In this document: piece after piece, positions 8,308 to 16,795 of the stretch
Position numbering within the stretch: position 1 is the stretch's first letter
Layout of the letters: the number at the start of each line of letters is the position of its first letter
Source: Burkholderiales bacterium
GTDB taxonomy: Bacteria > Pseudomonadota > Gammaproteobacteria > Burkholderiales > Casimicrobiaceae
Assembly (NCBI GenBank): GCA_905339295.1
Contig: CAJPFI010000014.1
Span: forward strand, 1-64,000
Length of the DNA stretch: 64,000 bases
Reading direction: 5' to 3'
Translations under genes and position numbers: made by a program
Notes under the pieces: model-generated
Database searches by the model: none
Seen by the model: only the letters and a program-made list of their open reading frames with translations
What the model was told of the DNA's origin: nothing

Positions 8308-9546
8308 ATGCGCATCCTCGCCGCCTTCCTCCTGATCGCCGCGCTGGCGGTCGGGCTCGCGCTGCTCGCGCGGACCGACGCGGGCTACGTGCAGTTCGTC
8401 GTCCCCCCGCTTCGCGTCGAGGTCTCGCTGTTCGTGTTCGTGCTGCTCGTGTTCGGCGGGTTCCTCGCGCTGCATGCGGTCATGCGGGTCGCCGCGGGCA
8501 TCGCCGCGATGCCGCGCGAGGTCCGCGCGCACCGTGCGCGCCAGCAACTCGACCGGGCGCGCGCGAAGCAGGACGCCGCGCTGGTCGCGCTGCTGGAGGG
8601 CCGCTACGGCCGCGCGCGCCAGCTCGCCGACGAGGCGCTGGCGCTGCCGCGCTCGGGTGGGCTGCCCGCGCTCATCGGCGCGCGCGCCGCGCTCGACATG
8701 CGCGAGTTCGATGCCGCCGCGGCGCTGCTCGCGCGAGCGGACGCGCGCGTCCCGAGCCTCGACGTGCCGCGCCTGATGCTCGAGGCGGAGCTCGCGCTCG
8801 AGCAGGGTCAGGCGGTCGAGGCGCTGGCGAAGCTCGACGATCTGAAGCGCGAGGCGGGCGCGCACGTCGCCGCGCTGCGCCTGTCGATGCGCGCGCTCAA
8901 CGCGGCGGGGCGGGCGGCGGAAGTTCCCGCGGTCGTCGACCAGCTCGTGCGCCGCAAGGTCTACGACGCGGAACAGGGCGCCATGGTGCGCGCGAGCGCG
9001 CAGGCCGAGGCGCTGGCGGGCCTCGCGCACGACGCCGCCGGATTGCGCGACTACTGGAACCGGCTCGCCGAGGCGGACCGCGTGCACCCGAAGGTGGCGC
9101 TCGCCGCGGCGTCGAGGTTCGCGCGCCTCGGCGCCGACCGCGACGCGATCGAGATCCTGACGCGCAGCCTCGACCGGAACTGGGATCCGGCGCTGGTCGC
9201 GCTGTTCGCCGAGTGCCGCTCCGCCGACGCGGCGCGGCAGCTCGAGACCGCCGAGCGCTGGCTCACGCAGCACAGCGGCGACGCGACGCTCCTCCGCGCG
9301 CTCGGGCGGATGTGCGAGCGGGCGCAGCTGTGGGGCAAGGCGCAGACGTACTACGAGGCAAGCCTCGCGCTCGACGACCACTGGCGTGCGCGCGTGATGC
9401 TGGGCAGCATGCTCGCGCAGCTCGGGCGCAACGACGAGGCCAACGCCCATCTCGCGGCGGCGCTCAGGCTGGCGCTCGCCGAGCTGGGCGCGCCGGTCGA
9501 CGGGGCCCGGGACGGCGCTCGCGGCGAGATGGCGTCGAGCCGATGA
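8308..9546 (+). CDS. hemY: HemY-like tetratricopeptide membrane protein
   Basis: A 412-residue HemY family protein linked to protoheme synthesis. Two N-terminal transmembrane helices (about residues 1-22 and 38-60) are followed by TPR-like helical repeats to the end, for example GRYGRARQLADEALALP and LALEQGQAVEALAKLDDL. This bacterial HemY is unrelated to Bacillus HemY protoporphyrinogen oxidase. It lies directly after hemX, its usual partner. The C-terminus, rich in Gly, Ala and Arg, is variable in the family. Confidence 0.93.
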   Translation: MRILAAFLLIAALAVGLALLARTDAGYVQFVVPPLRVEVSLFVFVLLVFGGFLALHAVMRVAAGIAAMPREVRAHRARQQLDRARAKQDAALVALLEGRYGRARQLADEALALPRSGGLPALIGARAALDMREFDAAAALLARADARVPSLDVPRLMLEAELALEQGQAVEALAKLDDLKREAGAHVAALRLSMRALNAAGRAAEVPAVVDQLVRRKVYDAEQGAMVRASAQAEALAGLAHDAAGLRDYWNRLAEADRVHPKVALAAASRFARLGADRDAIEILTRSLDRNWDPALVALFAECRSADAARQLETAERWLTQHSGDATLLRALGRMCERAQLWGKAQTYYEASLALDDHWRARVMLGSMLAQLGRNDEANAHLAAALRLALAELGAPVDGARDGARGEMASSR

Positions 9547-9584
9547 ACGGGCTGGCGTAACGTCGTCGCCGGGTCCGGTTGCCG

Positions 9585-10403
9585 ATGCCGCGCGCGATCC
9601 TCGCCTACCACTCGCATCACGTCGTCGGGGCCGGCTACGAGGCGAACGACCACGTGGCGCTCGCGCGCGACCTCGAGGTCCTGACCGACGCGGGCTGGCG
9701 CATCGTGCCGCTCGCCGGCATCGTGCGCGCGCACGGCGAGGGCGCGCGCGAACGGCAGGTCGCGCTCACGTTCGACGACGGGCCGGTGTACGACGTCGAG
9801 GACGTCGACCATCCGCGATTCGGGACGCAGCGCGGGTTCCTGAACACGATGCGCGCGTTCGCGGCGCGGCGTCCCGATGCGCAGCCCGCGCTCCATGCCA
9901 CGAGCTTCGTGATCGCGTCGCCCGAGGCGCGCCTCGCGATGGAGGCGCACGCCGATCCCCGCTACACGTGGCTCGCGCCCGGCTCGATGGGCGAAGCGTG
10001 GTGGTCGCCGGCGATCGACACCGGGATGATCGCGATCGCGAACCACAGCTGGGATCACCTCCACCCGGCGCTGCCCGCGGTCCGGCATTCACGCGATGCC
10101 CGCGGCGATTTCGCGCAGGTGACGAGCGTCGCCGACGCCGACGCGCAGATACGCGACGCGGCCGCGTACCTCGCGCGCGCGACGGCCGGGCGCGCCGCGC
10201 CGTACTTCGCCTATCCGTACGGCCACCACAACGCGTTCCTGGCGCGCGACTACCTGCCCGCGCTGGGCGAGGCGGTCTGCGCGGCCGCCTTCACCTGCGA
10301 GCCTCGACCCGTCGCGCCGGACGACTCGCGGTTCCTGCTGCCGCGCCTGGTCTGCGGCGCCGACTGGCGCTCTCCGGACGAGCTGCTAGCGCGACTCGGC
10401 TAG
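9585..10403 (+). CDS. Polysaccharide deacetylase-family (NodB) protein
   Basis: A 272-residue carbohydrate-esterase-4-like protein. The NodB motifs are visible: ALTFDDGPVYD (catalytic base and metal Asp near residues 63-64), IANHSWDHLHP (metal histidines) and PYFAYPYGHHN. This supports metal-dependent N- or O-deacetylation of a polysaccharide or related amide. No signal peptide is apparent, so cytoplasmic action on an intermediate is likely. I chose ATG 9585 over a TTG two codons upstream. It lies 38 nt after hemY and may be cotranscribed. A chain of repeats begins immediately after its stop. Confidence 0.85.
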   Translation: MPRAILAYHSHHVVGAGYEANDHVALARDLEVLTDAGWRIVPLAGIVRAHGEGARERQVALTFDDGPVYDVEDVDHPRFGTQRGFLNTMRAFAARRPDAQPALHATSFVIASPEARLAMEAHADPRYTWLAPGSMGEAWWSPAIDTGMIAIANHSWDHLHPALPAVRHSRDARGDFAQVTSVADADAQIRDAAAYLARATAGRAAPYFAYPYGHHNAFLARDYLPALGEAVCAAAFTCEPRPVAPDDSRFLLPRLVCGADWRSPDELLARLG

Positions 10404-10406
10404 GGC

Positions 10407-10474
10407 CTGTCCCGCGGGTTCGCCCGATGGGTCATGGCGAAATCCGTTCTCCGTGTCGTCGGAACCCGCGGGAC
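10407..10474. repeat. Family B element bounded by perfect 13 bp inverted repeats
   Basis: GTCCCGCGGGTTC at 10409-10421 and its exact complement at 10462-10474 enclose 40 bp. In reverse complement the element reads GTCCCGCGGGTTCCGACGA followed by a GGAGAACGGAT stretch, matching the left end of the element at 16796-16948. It lies 4 bp after the deacetylase stop and could be a small non-autonomous mobile element or a transcript-end hairpin. Confidence 0.75.
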
Positions 10475-10478
10475 CGCC

Positions 10479-10692
10479 CTCCCGGGAATCGCGGCACGGG
10501 TCCACGCAGCGTTCGGGCGCACACCGGCCCTTGCCCGGAGGGCGCACGTCCGGTGGATGCGCCGATCGTCCGGTACACGCGATCCGGGATGGCCCTGTTG
10601 CCGCCGTCGGGTTCGGGGCATGCCACACCCGGCGGGGCGGCGTCGCGCCATCGTCGCCCTCCGGCGCGTCGCGCCGCCGAGGACCTGCGTCG
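10479..10692. repeat. Family D diverged intergenic repeat, copy 1
   Basis: About 210 bp that align, imperfectly and with small gaps, to the reverse complement of 18550-18772. Shared blocks include GCACGGGTCCACGCAGCG, GATCCGGGATGGC...TTGCCGCC, and GGCGCGTCGCGCCGCCG followed by GGACC. No open frame with ordinary composition spans it on either strand, so a non-coding repeat is more likely than a gene. It directly follows a family B element here. Confidence 0.6.
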
Positions 10693-10758
10693 GCGACCGC
10701 GCCGGCATTCCACGGGGCCGCCCGGGATGGCGTCCGCCGGCCCGCTATTGCGCGGGCC

Positions 10759-10777
10759 ATAGATAACGATTATCTAT
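10759..10777 (+). promoter_or_regulatory. Fur-box-like palindrome
   Basis: ATAGATAACGATTATCTAT has perfect 8 bp arms around a 3 bp centre. Read as a 7-1-7 site (AGATAAC-G-ATTATCT) it matches the classical Fur pattern TGATAAT-N-ATTATCA at 12 of 14 positions. It sits 13 bp upstream of a TATGAT -10-like box (10790-10795), so bound repressor would cover the -35 region of the DUF2061 promoter. Binding by Fur is inferred from sequence only. Confidence 0.6.
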
Positions 10778-10829
10778 CACATAGCAAAGTATGATTTGTT
10801 TTGTGAATGCGAATCGCTCATATTGCCGC

Positions 10830-11102
10830 ATGCGCCCCCGAATCAGCCCCGCACTCGCCAAGACGCTCTCGTTCGCGGCCGTCCATTTCACGGTCGCGTT
10901 CACGCTCGGCTGGCTCCTGACCGGCAGCATCCTCGTCGGCAGCGTGCTGGCGCTGGTGGAGCCCGCGTGCAACACGATCGCCTACCACTTCCACGAGAGA
11001 CTCTGGGCGCGGCGCTCGGCGCGCAGGCGGCGGCGCGTCCGCGACGCGGCCCCGGCGCGACGCGAGGATCACGACTTGCGCGCGTCGGCCTCCGCCGCGT
11101 AG
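10830..11102 (+). CDS. DUF2061 small inner-membrane protein
   Basis: A 90-residue protein whose core, KTLSFAAVHFTVAFTLGW then LLTGSILVGSVLALVEPACN then TIAYHFHERLW, is the DUF2061 domain with two transmembrane helices. Function is unknown. The ATG at 10830 is chosen because the domain starts right after it; an upstream in-frame ATG at 10791 lies in the promoter. After HERLW the protein continues as an arginine-rich tail that overlaps the last 34 nt of the convergent reductase gene, so the C-terminus is poorly constrained. The Fur-like palindrome upstream suggests iron-responsive expression. Confidence 0.8.
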   Translation: MRPRISPALAKTLSFAAVHFTVAFTLGWLLTGSILVGSVLALVEPACNTIAYHFHERLWARRSARRRRRVRDAAPARREDHDLRASASAA

Positions 11103-12103
11103 GTGAAGCTGTCGGCGAAGAACTCGTCCGGCGGCAGGTTGCGCTCGGCCGTGAAGTCGCGCCGCGCGGCGTCGATCATCGCGGGCGCGCCGCACGCGTA
11201 GACCTGGTAGCCCGACAGGTCGCGGAAGTCGTCCATCACGGCGCGATGGACGAGGCCTGTGCGGCCGGGCCATGCGTCCGCGGGCCCGGGATCCGACAGC
11301 ACCGGGATGAACGTGACGTTCGGATGCGCCGACTGCCACTGACCCGGCAGGTCGCGCAGGTACAGGTCCGCGAGCGAGCGCACGCCCCAGTAGAGCACGA
11401 TCGGCCGGTCGACGCCGTGATGCAGCGCATGCATGATCATCGCCTTGATCGGCGCGAACCCGGTGCCGCCGGCGACGAAGATCATCGGCTTGTCGGACTC
11501 CTCGCGCAGGTAGAACGAGCCGAACGGGCCCTCGAGGCGCAGGATCTCGCGCCCCTTGAACTGCGTGAAGAGCTGGTCGGTGAAGTGGCCGCCGGGGACG
11601 TGCCGGATGTGGAGCTCGATCAGCGCGTCGTCGTGCGGCGGATTCGCGATCGAGAAACTGCGCCGCCTGCCGTCCTTCAGCAGGAAGTCGACGTACTGGC
11701 CGGCGAGGTACTGGAGGCGCTCGTTCGCCGGCAGCTTCACCTTGACGATCGCGACGTCGGCGGCGGGCTTGTCGATCGCCTCGATCCGGCACGGCAGGCG
11801 CTTGATCTGGATGTCGCCTCCGCGGCGCACCTCGCGCACCTCGATCGCGAGATCGGACCTCGGCTTCGCGCAGCAGAACAGCGCCCAGCCCGCGCGCTTC
11901 TCGTCGTCGGTGAGCGTCGAGGGCTGGTGCGGGCCGTAGTCGACCTCGCCGGACAGCAGGCGGCCCTTGCACGTTCCGCACGCGCCGTTGCGGCAGCCGT
12001 ACGGAATCAGCAGGTCGGCCCTCATCGCGGCCTCGAGGACCGTCTCGTCGTCGGCGCACGCGAACGCGTGCCCGCCGGGCTTTATGGTAACCTCGAATGT
12101 CAT
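11069..12103 (-). CDS. 2Fe-2S ferredoxin / FAD-NAD(P) reductase fusion (CDP-6-deoxy-glucoseen reductase-like)
   Basis: A 344-residue flavin reductase. Residues 1-90 are a plant-type [2Fe-2S] ferredoxin with ligands in GCRNGACGTC (Cys37, 42, 45) and LFCCAKP (Cys77 or 78). An FAD domain follows with RRRSFSIANPP, then an NAD(P) domain with VAGGTGFAPIKAMI and YACGAPAMID. Betaproteobacterial members are usually annotated as CDP-6-deoxy-delta-3,4-glucoseen reductase, but no deoxysugar genes are nearby, so a general electron-transfer role is more likely. The start is the ATG at 12103 (MTFEVTIKPG). Divergent from the epimerase gene, with 63 bp between start codons. Confidence 0.88.
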   Translation of the reverse strand: MTFEVTIKPGGHAFACADDETVLEAAMRADLLIPYGCRNGACGTCKGRLLSGEVDYGPHQPSTLTDDEKRAGWALFCCAKPRSDLAIEVREVRRGGDIQIKRLPCRIEAIDKPAADVAIVKVKLPANERLQYLAGQYVDFLLKDGRRRSFSIANPPHDDALIELHIRHVPGGHFTDQLFTQFKGREILRLEGPFGSFYLREESDKPMIFVAGGTGFAPIKAMIMHALHHGVDRPIVLYWGVRSLADLYLRDLPGQWQSAHPNVTFIPVLSDPGPADAWPGRTGLVHRAVMDDFRDLSGYQVYACGAPAMIDAARRDFTAERNLPPDEFFADSFTYAAEADARKS

Positions 12104-12166
12104 GTCGATCGTGATCCCGCGCGTCCTGGCGATCGCATCCGGCGCGGCTTCGCGCGCCGTCCGCGC

Positions 12167-13069
12167 ATGATCCGCGTGCTCATCGTCGGCTGCGGAGATG
12201 TCGCGATGCGCGCGGCGCGGCGCCTCGCCGACCGAGCCCGCGTCGTCGGGCTCACGCGCCGCGCCGACGATGTCGCGAGGCTCCGCGCGCACGGCGTGAT
12301 CCCGATCGTCGGCGACCTCGACGACCTGCGCGCGCTGGCGCGCCTTCGCACCGCACCCGACGCCGTTCTCCACTTCGCTCCACCGCCGGCGGAAGGCCGC
12401 GGCGACCCTCGCACCGGGCGACTCGTCGCGGCACTCTCGGCGGCGCGCAGGATACCACAGCGCTTCGTCTACGTTTCGACGTCGGGCGTCTACGGCGACT
12501 GCGCCGGCGCGCGCGTCTCCGAGACGCGACCGCGTCGGGCGCAGACGCTTCGCGCGCGGCGGCGCGTCGACGCGGAGGACCGCCTCCGCGCGTGGGCCGC
12601 GCGCAACGGCGTCTCGCTCGCGATCGTCCGCGCGCCGGGCATCTACGCCGAGTCGCGGCTTCCCCTCGAGCGAATCCGGCAGCGCACGCCGGTGCTGGTC
12701 GACGGCGAGGACGTCTACACCAACCACATCCACGCCGACGACCTCGCGCGCGTCGCGGTCGCGGCGCTGTTTCACGGCCGCCCGAACCGCGCGTACAACG
12801 CGACGGACGACGCCGAACTGAAGATGGGGCAGTGGTTCGACGCGGTCGCCGACGCGCACGGTCTCCCGCGCCCGCCGCGCATCGGCTGGGACGAGGCCGA
12901 GTCGCGCATCGCGCCGATCCTGCTGTCGTTCATGAGCGAGTCGAGGCGGCTGTCGAACGACCGGATGAAGCGCGAGTTGCGCGTGCGCCTCGCCTTCCCG
13001 ACGCCGCAGTCGATGCTCGACGACGTGACGCCGCGCGCGCTGCGCAAGCAGATGCCGCTCTCCTTCTGA
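12167..13069 (+). CDS. NAD(P)-dependent sugar epimerase/reductase-like protein (extended SDR)
   Basis: A 300-residue atypical extended short-chain dehydrogenase. The N-terminus has a degenerate nucleotide motif [17 protein letters not shown] (GxGxxA type). [10 protein letters not shown] holds the serine/threonine region and the Tyr of the catalytic site, while the usual YxxxK lysine is replaced by [10 protein letters not shown]. These YeeZ-like proteins are mostly uncharacterised. It lies 5 nt before ubiA and likely shares its transcript, but nothing ties it to quinone synthesis. The start was chosen as the first ATG before the Rossmann strand. Confidence 0.8.
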   Translation: MIRVLIVGCGDVAMRAARRLADRARVVGLTRRADDVARLRAHGVIPIVGDLDDLRALARLRTAPDAVLHFAPPPAEGRGDPRTGRLVAALSAARRIPQRFVYVSTSGVYGDCAGARVSETRPRRAQTLRARRRVDAEDRLRAWAARNGVSLAIVRAPGIYAESRLPLERIRQRTPVLVDGEDVYTNHIHADDLARVAVAALFHGRPNRAYNATDDAELKMGQWFDAVADAHGLPRPPRIGWDEAESRIAPILLSFMSESRRLSNDRMKRELRVRLAFPTPQSMLDDVTPRALRKQMPLSF

Positions 13070-13074
13070 CCTCC

Positions 13075-13992
13075 ATGGCGGGCGAGCGCACCTCCGCCGC
13101 GCCCCGCACGCTCGCGCAGCGCATCGACGCGTGGGAACGGCTCGTGCGCCTCGACAAGCCGATCGGCACGCTGCTGCTCCTGTGGCCGACGCTGACCGCG
13201 TTGTGGATCGCGGCGCGCGGCGCGCCGCCGCTGTCGCTGGTGCTGATCTTCGCCCTCGGCACGCTCCTGATGCGGTCGGCGGGCTGCGCCGTCAACGACT
13301 GGGCCGACCTGGGCTACGACGCCCACGTCAAGCGCACGCAGGGCCGACCGCTGGTCACCGGCGAGGTCATGCCGCGCGAGGCGCTCGCCGTCGGCGCGGT
13401 GCTCGCGCTCGCCGCGTTCGCGCTCGTCCTGTTCACCAACCGCGCGACGATCCTGCTGTCGGTCGCCGCGCTCGCGATCGCGATCGCCTACCCGTTCTTC
13501 AAGCGCTTCTTCGCGGTGCCGCAGGCGTTCCTCGGCATCGCGTTCTCGTTCGGGATCCCGATGGCGTTCGCCGCGGTCCGCGGCGAAGTCGAGTGGCCCG
13601 GCTGGCCGATGCTCGCGATCAACCTGCTGTGGGTGATCGCGTACGACACCGAGTACGCGATGGTCGACCGCGACGACGACGTGAGGATCGGCATCCGCAC
13701 CTCGGCGATCGCGTTCGGCCGCTTCGACGTGGCGGCGATCGCCCTGTGCTACGCGGGCTACATCGCGGGCATGGTGTGGGTCGGGCGGCTGATGGCGCTC
13801 GGACCGATCTACTTCCTCGGCCTGCTCGCGGCGCTAGGCTGCGCGGCGTACCACCTCTGGCTGATCCGCCGCCGCGAGCGCGACCGCTGCTTCCGCGCGT
13901 TCCTGCACAACCACTGGCTTGGCTTCGCCGTGTTCGCCGGCACGGCGCTCGACTACGCGCTGCGGGCCCACGCATGGCCGCGGGCGGGGTAG
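13075..13992 (+). CDS. ubiA: 4-hydroxybenzoate octaprenyltransferase
   Basis: UbiA attaches the polyprenyl tail to 4-hydroxybenzoate in the inner membrane, the second committed step of ubiquinone synthesis. The 305-residue protein has eight to nine transmembrane segments and both aspartate-rich Mg-prenyl-diphosphate motifs: NDWADLGYD (residues 74-82) and [12 protein letters not shown]. The [20 protein letters not shown]-terminus is diagnostic. It overlaps the downstream glycosylase start by 19 nt. ubiD lies on the same strand about 3 kb downstream, after an SDR gene and an oppositely oriented MFS gene. Confidence 0.96.
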   Translation: MAGERTSAAPRTLAQRIDAWERLVRLDKPIGTLLLLWPTLTALWIAARGAPPLSLVLIFALGTLLMRSAGCAVNDWADLGYDAHVKRTQGRPLVTGEVMPREALAVGAVLALAAFALVLFTNRATILLSVAALAIAIAYPFFKRFFAVPQAFLGIAFSFGIPMAFAAVRGEVEWPGWPMLAINLLWVIAYDTEYAMVDRDDDVRIGIRTSAIAFGRFDVAAIALCYAGYIAGMVWVGRLMALGPIYFLGLLAALGCAAYHLWLIRRRERDRCFRAFLHNHWLGFAVFAGTALDYALRAHAWPRAG

Positions 13993-14510
13993 CGCGCGCG
14001 GGCTCTCGCGGGCTCGCGCCGGTGCTGCCGCGAGACGCGCGCGTCCTCGTGCTCGGCAGCTTTCCCGGCGTCGCATCGCTCGCGGCGCGCCAGTACTACG
14101 CGCATCCGCGCAACCATTTCTGGCCGGTGATGGGCGCGCTGGTCGACGAGCCGTTGCCGGCGATGGCCTACGCGGACCGGCTCGCGCGCCTGTGCGCGCA
14201 CGGAATCGCGCTGTGGGACACGATCGTCGCCTGCGAGCGCGACGGGTCGAGCGACCAGTCGATCCGCCACGCCGTGCGCGCCGAGGTCGCGCGCGTGCGG
14301 CGCGCCTCGCCGCGGATCGAAGTGGTCGCGTTCAACGGCAACACCGCCGCGCGGGCGCTTCCGCGCTGGCGCGACGCCGGCTATGCGACCGTCGCGTTGC
14401 CCTCGACGAGCCCGGCGTACACTCTGCCGCTTGCCGAGAAGCTCGCGGCGTGGCGCGCGCTCGGGGAATGGATCGAAGGAGGTCGCGCGCGGAGGAATGC
14501 GTCCGGCTGA
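13974..14510 (+). CDS. DNA-deoxyinosine glycosylase, uracil-DNA-glycosylase superfamily
   Basis: A 178-residue base-excision repair enzyme expected to remove hypoxanthine (deaminated adenine) from DNA. Diagnostic segments are [50 protein letters not shown] and [14 protein letters not shown]. The ATG at 13974 lies inside the last codons of ubiA in another frame, a 19 nt overlap that supports translational coupling. The stop codon is formed within a REP-like unit (14501-14522), so the last residues may derive from the repeat. Confidence 0.85.
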   Translation: MAAGGVARAGSRGLAPVLPRDARVLVLGSFPGVASLAARQYYAHPRNHFWPVMGALVDEPLPAMAYADRLARLCAHGIALWDTIVACERDGSSDQSIRHAVRAEVARVRRASPRIEVVAFNGNTAARALPRWRDAGYATVALPSTSPAYTLPLAEKLAAWRALGEWIEGGRARRNASG

Positions 14511-14598
14511 AGCCGGACCCACAGGGATCTCCGGCTGAAGCGGGACCGCCGCGGTGCTCCGTTCGCGCATGGTGTCGTGGGTCGGGCTTCAGCCCGAC
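14501..14598. repeat. REP-like palindromes, cluster 2
   Basis: Three units: 14501-14522 (core GTCCGGCTGAAGCCGGAC then CCAC), a degenerate one at 14530-14547, and a canonical inverted one at 14577-14598 (GTGG tail then GTCGGGCTTCAGCCCGAC sharing one G). The first unit overlaps the 3' end of the deoxyinosine glycosylase gene. The first and last units face each other with their CCAC/GTGG tails inward. Confidence 0.85.
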
Positions 14599-14632
14599 GA
14601 TTGCCGGAATATCGTTTTTCGAAGGGGCATCG

Positions 14633-15418
14633 ATGGAACTGGGATTGCGTGACCGGGCGGTCGTCGTGACCGGCGCGAGCAAGGGCATCGGCCTCGCGTG
14701 CGTCCATGCGTTCGCCGCGGAAGGCGCGCGCGTCGCGATGGTCTCGCGCTCGCGCGCGAACCTCGACGCGGCGCTCGCCGCGATGCCGCCGTCGGCGCAC
14801 CGGCCGATCGCGATCGTCGCGGATCTCGTGCACGCCGGCGAGGCGAGGCGGGCGATCGACGCGGCGGAGCGCGCGCTGGGGCCCATCGACGTGCTCGTCA
14901 ACTCGGCCGGCGCCGCGAAGCGCCATCCGCCCGACGAGCTCACCCCGCAGGCCTGGCACGACGCGATGGACGCGAAGTTCTTCAGCTACATCCACCCGGT
15001 CGACATCGTCGTGAAGTCGATGGCCGCGCGTGGCCGCGGCGCGATCGTCAACATCGTCGGATCGGGCGGCAAGGTCGCGAATCCGGTGCACCTGCCCGGC
15101 GGCGCGGCGAACGCGGCGCTGATGCTCGCGACCGCCGGGCTCGCCGCGGCGTACGGCCCGAAGGGCGTGCGCGTCAACGCGATCAATCCCGGCGCGACGC
15201 TCACCGGCCGAGTGCAGGAGGGGCTCGCCGCGGAGGCGCGCATGACCGGGCTGTCCGCCGACGAGCTGCTCGCGCGCATGCAGCAGCGCATCCCGCTCGG
15301 GCGGCTCGGCACGCCGGAGGAGGTCGCGCGCGTCGCGGTGTTCCTCGCGTCCGACGCGGCGAGCTACGTTTCCGGCGCGATCGTGCCGATGGATGGCGCG
15401 TCGAACGCCGTGATCTAG
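14633..15418 (+). CDS. Short-chain dehydrogenase-like protein lacking the YxxxK pair
   Basis: A 261-residue SDR-fold protein. The cofactor motif TGASKGIGLA (from residue 13), the NSAGAAKRH strand and the C-terminal LGTPEEVARVAVFLASDAAS with GAIVPMDGA are intact. At the active site, where other SDRs read Y-G-A-S-K-A-A-L, this protein reads G-G-A-A-N-A-A-L, so both the catalytic tyrosine and lysine are missing. It may bind NAD(P) without classical catalysis or use another mechanism. It stands alone between REP cluster 2 and the convergent MFS gene; no partner suggests a substrate. Confidence 0.85.
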   Translation: MELGLRDRAVVVTGASKGIGLACVHAFAAEGARVAMVSRSRANLDAALAAMPPSAHRPIAIVADLVHAGEARRAIDAAERALGPIDVLVNSAGAAKRHPPDELTPQAWHDAMDAKFFSYIHPVDIVVKSMAARGRGAIVNIVGSGGKVANPVHLPGGAANAALMLATAGLAAAYGPKGVRVNAINPGATLTGRVQEGLAAEARMTGLSADELLARMQQRIPLGRLGTPEEVARVAVFLASDAASYVSGAIVPMDGASNAVI

Positions 15419-15536
15419 GTCCGTCGGCGCAGCCCGGGCGCCGGACTTCCGGTAGCGCTGACAGACGCTGGGGACGGTGACGACTTTCCCGCGGTTCGGG
15501 CGTGGCCCGGCCGTCCGGGCGCGAGGGTCCCCGGCC

Positions 15537-16778
15537 CTATTTCTTCTCGCGGACGGCGAGCGATGCGAGCGCACCGAGCGCGGCCGCGCCGGCCATGATC
15601 GCGATGCCGAGCTGCCAGGCCGACGCGGCGTCGCCCGACGCGCGGCCGCGGTCGATCGCCCAGCCCACGAGCGGCTGAAGGATGCCCGTGCCGAGGAAGA
15701 TGGCGGTGTTCACGACCGAGGTCGCGATCCCCGAATGCTCGGCGCGGTTCACCTCCTTCGCGATCGTCCATGACAGCGTGAACCCGGGGATCAGGAGTCC
15801 CATCAGAAAGAACCACGCGAGCGTCGCGGGCAGCGGCCACGCGGCGTTCACGAGCCAGGGCAGCCACGAGGCCGTGAACATGAACGTGCACAGCCGCATC
15901 ACGCCGCGGCGGTTGCCCAGACGGTCCGAGACGACACCGATCGCCACCGCGCCCACGGCGACGCCGAGCAGGAGCAGGCTCGTGTGCTGGGCGGCGACGA
16001 CGCGCGAGTATCCGTACGCGTGCTCCAGCCACGGCACCGCCCAGAGGCCCGCGAACGCGAGGTAGGCGCCGCCGACGCCGAGGTTGACGACGAATGCGGG
16101 CCACGTCAGCGGGTTCGCGAGCACGTCCGACAGCGCCGCGCGCCAGTCGATCCTCGCGCCGGCGGGCGCGGCGTGCGACACCGGCGGATAGCCCAGCATC
16201 TCGGGGCGGTCGCGCACGCGCCACCAGGTCGCCGCGGCGAGCGCGATCGACAGCACGGCAAGTCCGACGAACACCGAGCGCCAAGACACCAGCGTGACGA
16301 TCCACGCGAGCGGCGCGCCGGCGACGACCGCGCCCAGGTTGCCGGCGAACATCGTGACGCCGGTCAGCGTCGCGAAGCGCCGCGCCTCGAACCACACGGC
16401 GTTGATCTTGAGGATCGCGATGAACGTCACCGAGACGCCGATGCCCACGAGCGTTCGCCCGACCGCCGCGACCTCCCATGTCGGGGCGAGCGCGAACGCC
16501 AGCGACCCGATGCCCGCGACGAGCAGGCCGCCCGCGAGCAGCCGACGCGGTCCCGCGGTGTCGGCCAGCACGCCGACCGGGATCTGCAGCAGCGTATAGA
16601 CATAGAAGTAGGTGGCGGCGAGCGTGCCCAGCACGGCGGCCGGGATGTCGAACGCGCTCTGGAGCTCGCCCGCGATCGCGGCCGGGGCGGTGCGGTGGAA
16701 GAACGACAGGATGTAGCCCGCGAGCGCGATCGCGAACACGGCGCGGCGGGCGCGCAGGAAGGCTGCATGGGTCGGCAT
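15537..16778 (-). CDS. Major facilitator superfamily transporter
   Basis: A 413-residue inner-membrane transporter with twelve hydrophobic helices and a central loop near residue 200. The loop between helices 2 and 3 (PVGVLADTAGPRRLLAGG) is a version of the MFS motif A, and the equivalent SDRLGNRRGVMRL occurs in the second half. The N-terminus GYILSFFHRTAPAAIAGEL resembles nitrate/organic-anion type MFS proteins, but the substrate cannot be given. The ATG at 16778 is only 6 nt after a TAGAAT box, implying a leaderless transcript. The gene is convergent with the SDR and divergent from ubiD. Confidence 0.9.
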   Translation of the reverse strand: MPTHAAFLRARRAVFAIALAGYILSFFHRTAPAAIAGELQSAFDIPAAVLGTLAATYFYVYTLLQIPVGVLADTAGPRRLLAGGLLVAGIGSLAFALAPTWEVAAVGRTLVGIGVSVTFIAILKINAVWFEARRFATLTGVTMFAGNLGAVVAGAPLAWIVTLVSWRSVFVGLAVLSIALAAATWWRVRDRPEMLGYPPVSHAAPAGARIDWRAALSDVLANPLTWPAFVVNLGVGGAYLAFAGLWAVPWLEHAYGYSRVVAAQHTSLLLLGVAVGAVAIGVVSDRLGNRRGVMRLCTFMFTASWLPWLVNAAWPLPATLAWFFLMGLLIPGFTLSWTIAKEVNRAEHSGIATSVVNTAIFLGTGILQPLVGWAIDRGRASGDAASAWQLGIAIMAGAAALGALASLAVREKK

Positions 16779-16784
16779 GCCCGC

Positions 16785-16790
16785 ATTCTA
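16785..16790 (-). promoter_or_regulatory. -10 box giving a probably leaderless MFS transcript
   Basis: On the minus strand CACTAGAAT is followed by GCGGGC and then the ATG of the MFS gene. A 6 nt distance puts the start site at the A of the start codon. The box abuts the left end of the family B element at 16796. Confidence 0.5.
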
Positions 16791-16795
16791 GTGCG

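Larger units (their letters stand above)
10404..10829. other. 426 bp gene-free region: repeats, then a low-GC promoter
   Basis: This gap contains the family B element, one copy of family D, then a sharp drop in GC content from about 10757 to 10830 where a Fur-like palindrome and a TATGAT box precede the DUF2061 gene. I see no further gene. Confidence 0.7.

Noticed and set aside
5449-9450. Very long minus-strand open frame (over 1,300 codons) spanning the DMT transporter to hemY
   Set aside because: Only the last 317 residues have protein-like composition; the rest is Arg-, Gly- and His-rich antisense of the HHH, hemX and hemY genes, a common artefact in high-GC DNA.
10434-10794. Several overlapping open frames between the NodB gene and DUF2061
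   Set aside because: All are Arg/Pro/Gly-rich and follow the family D repeat; no ribosome-binding site and no family resemblance.
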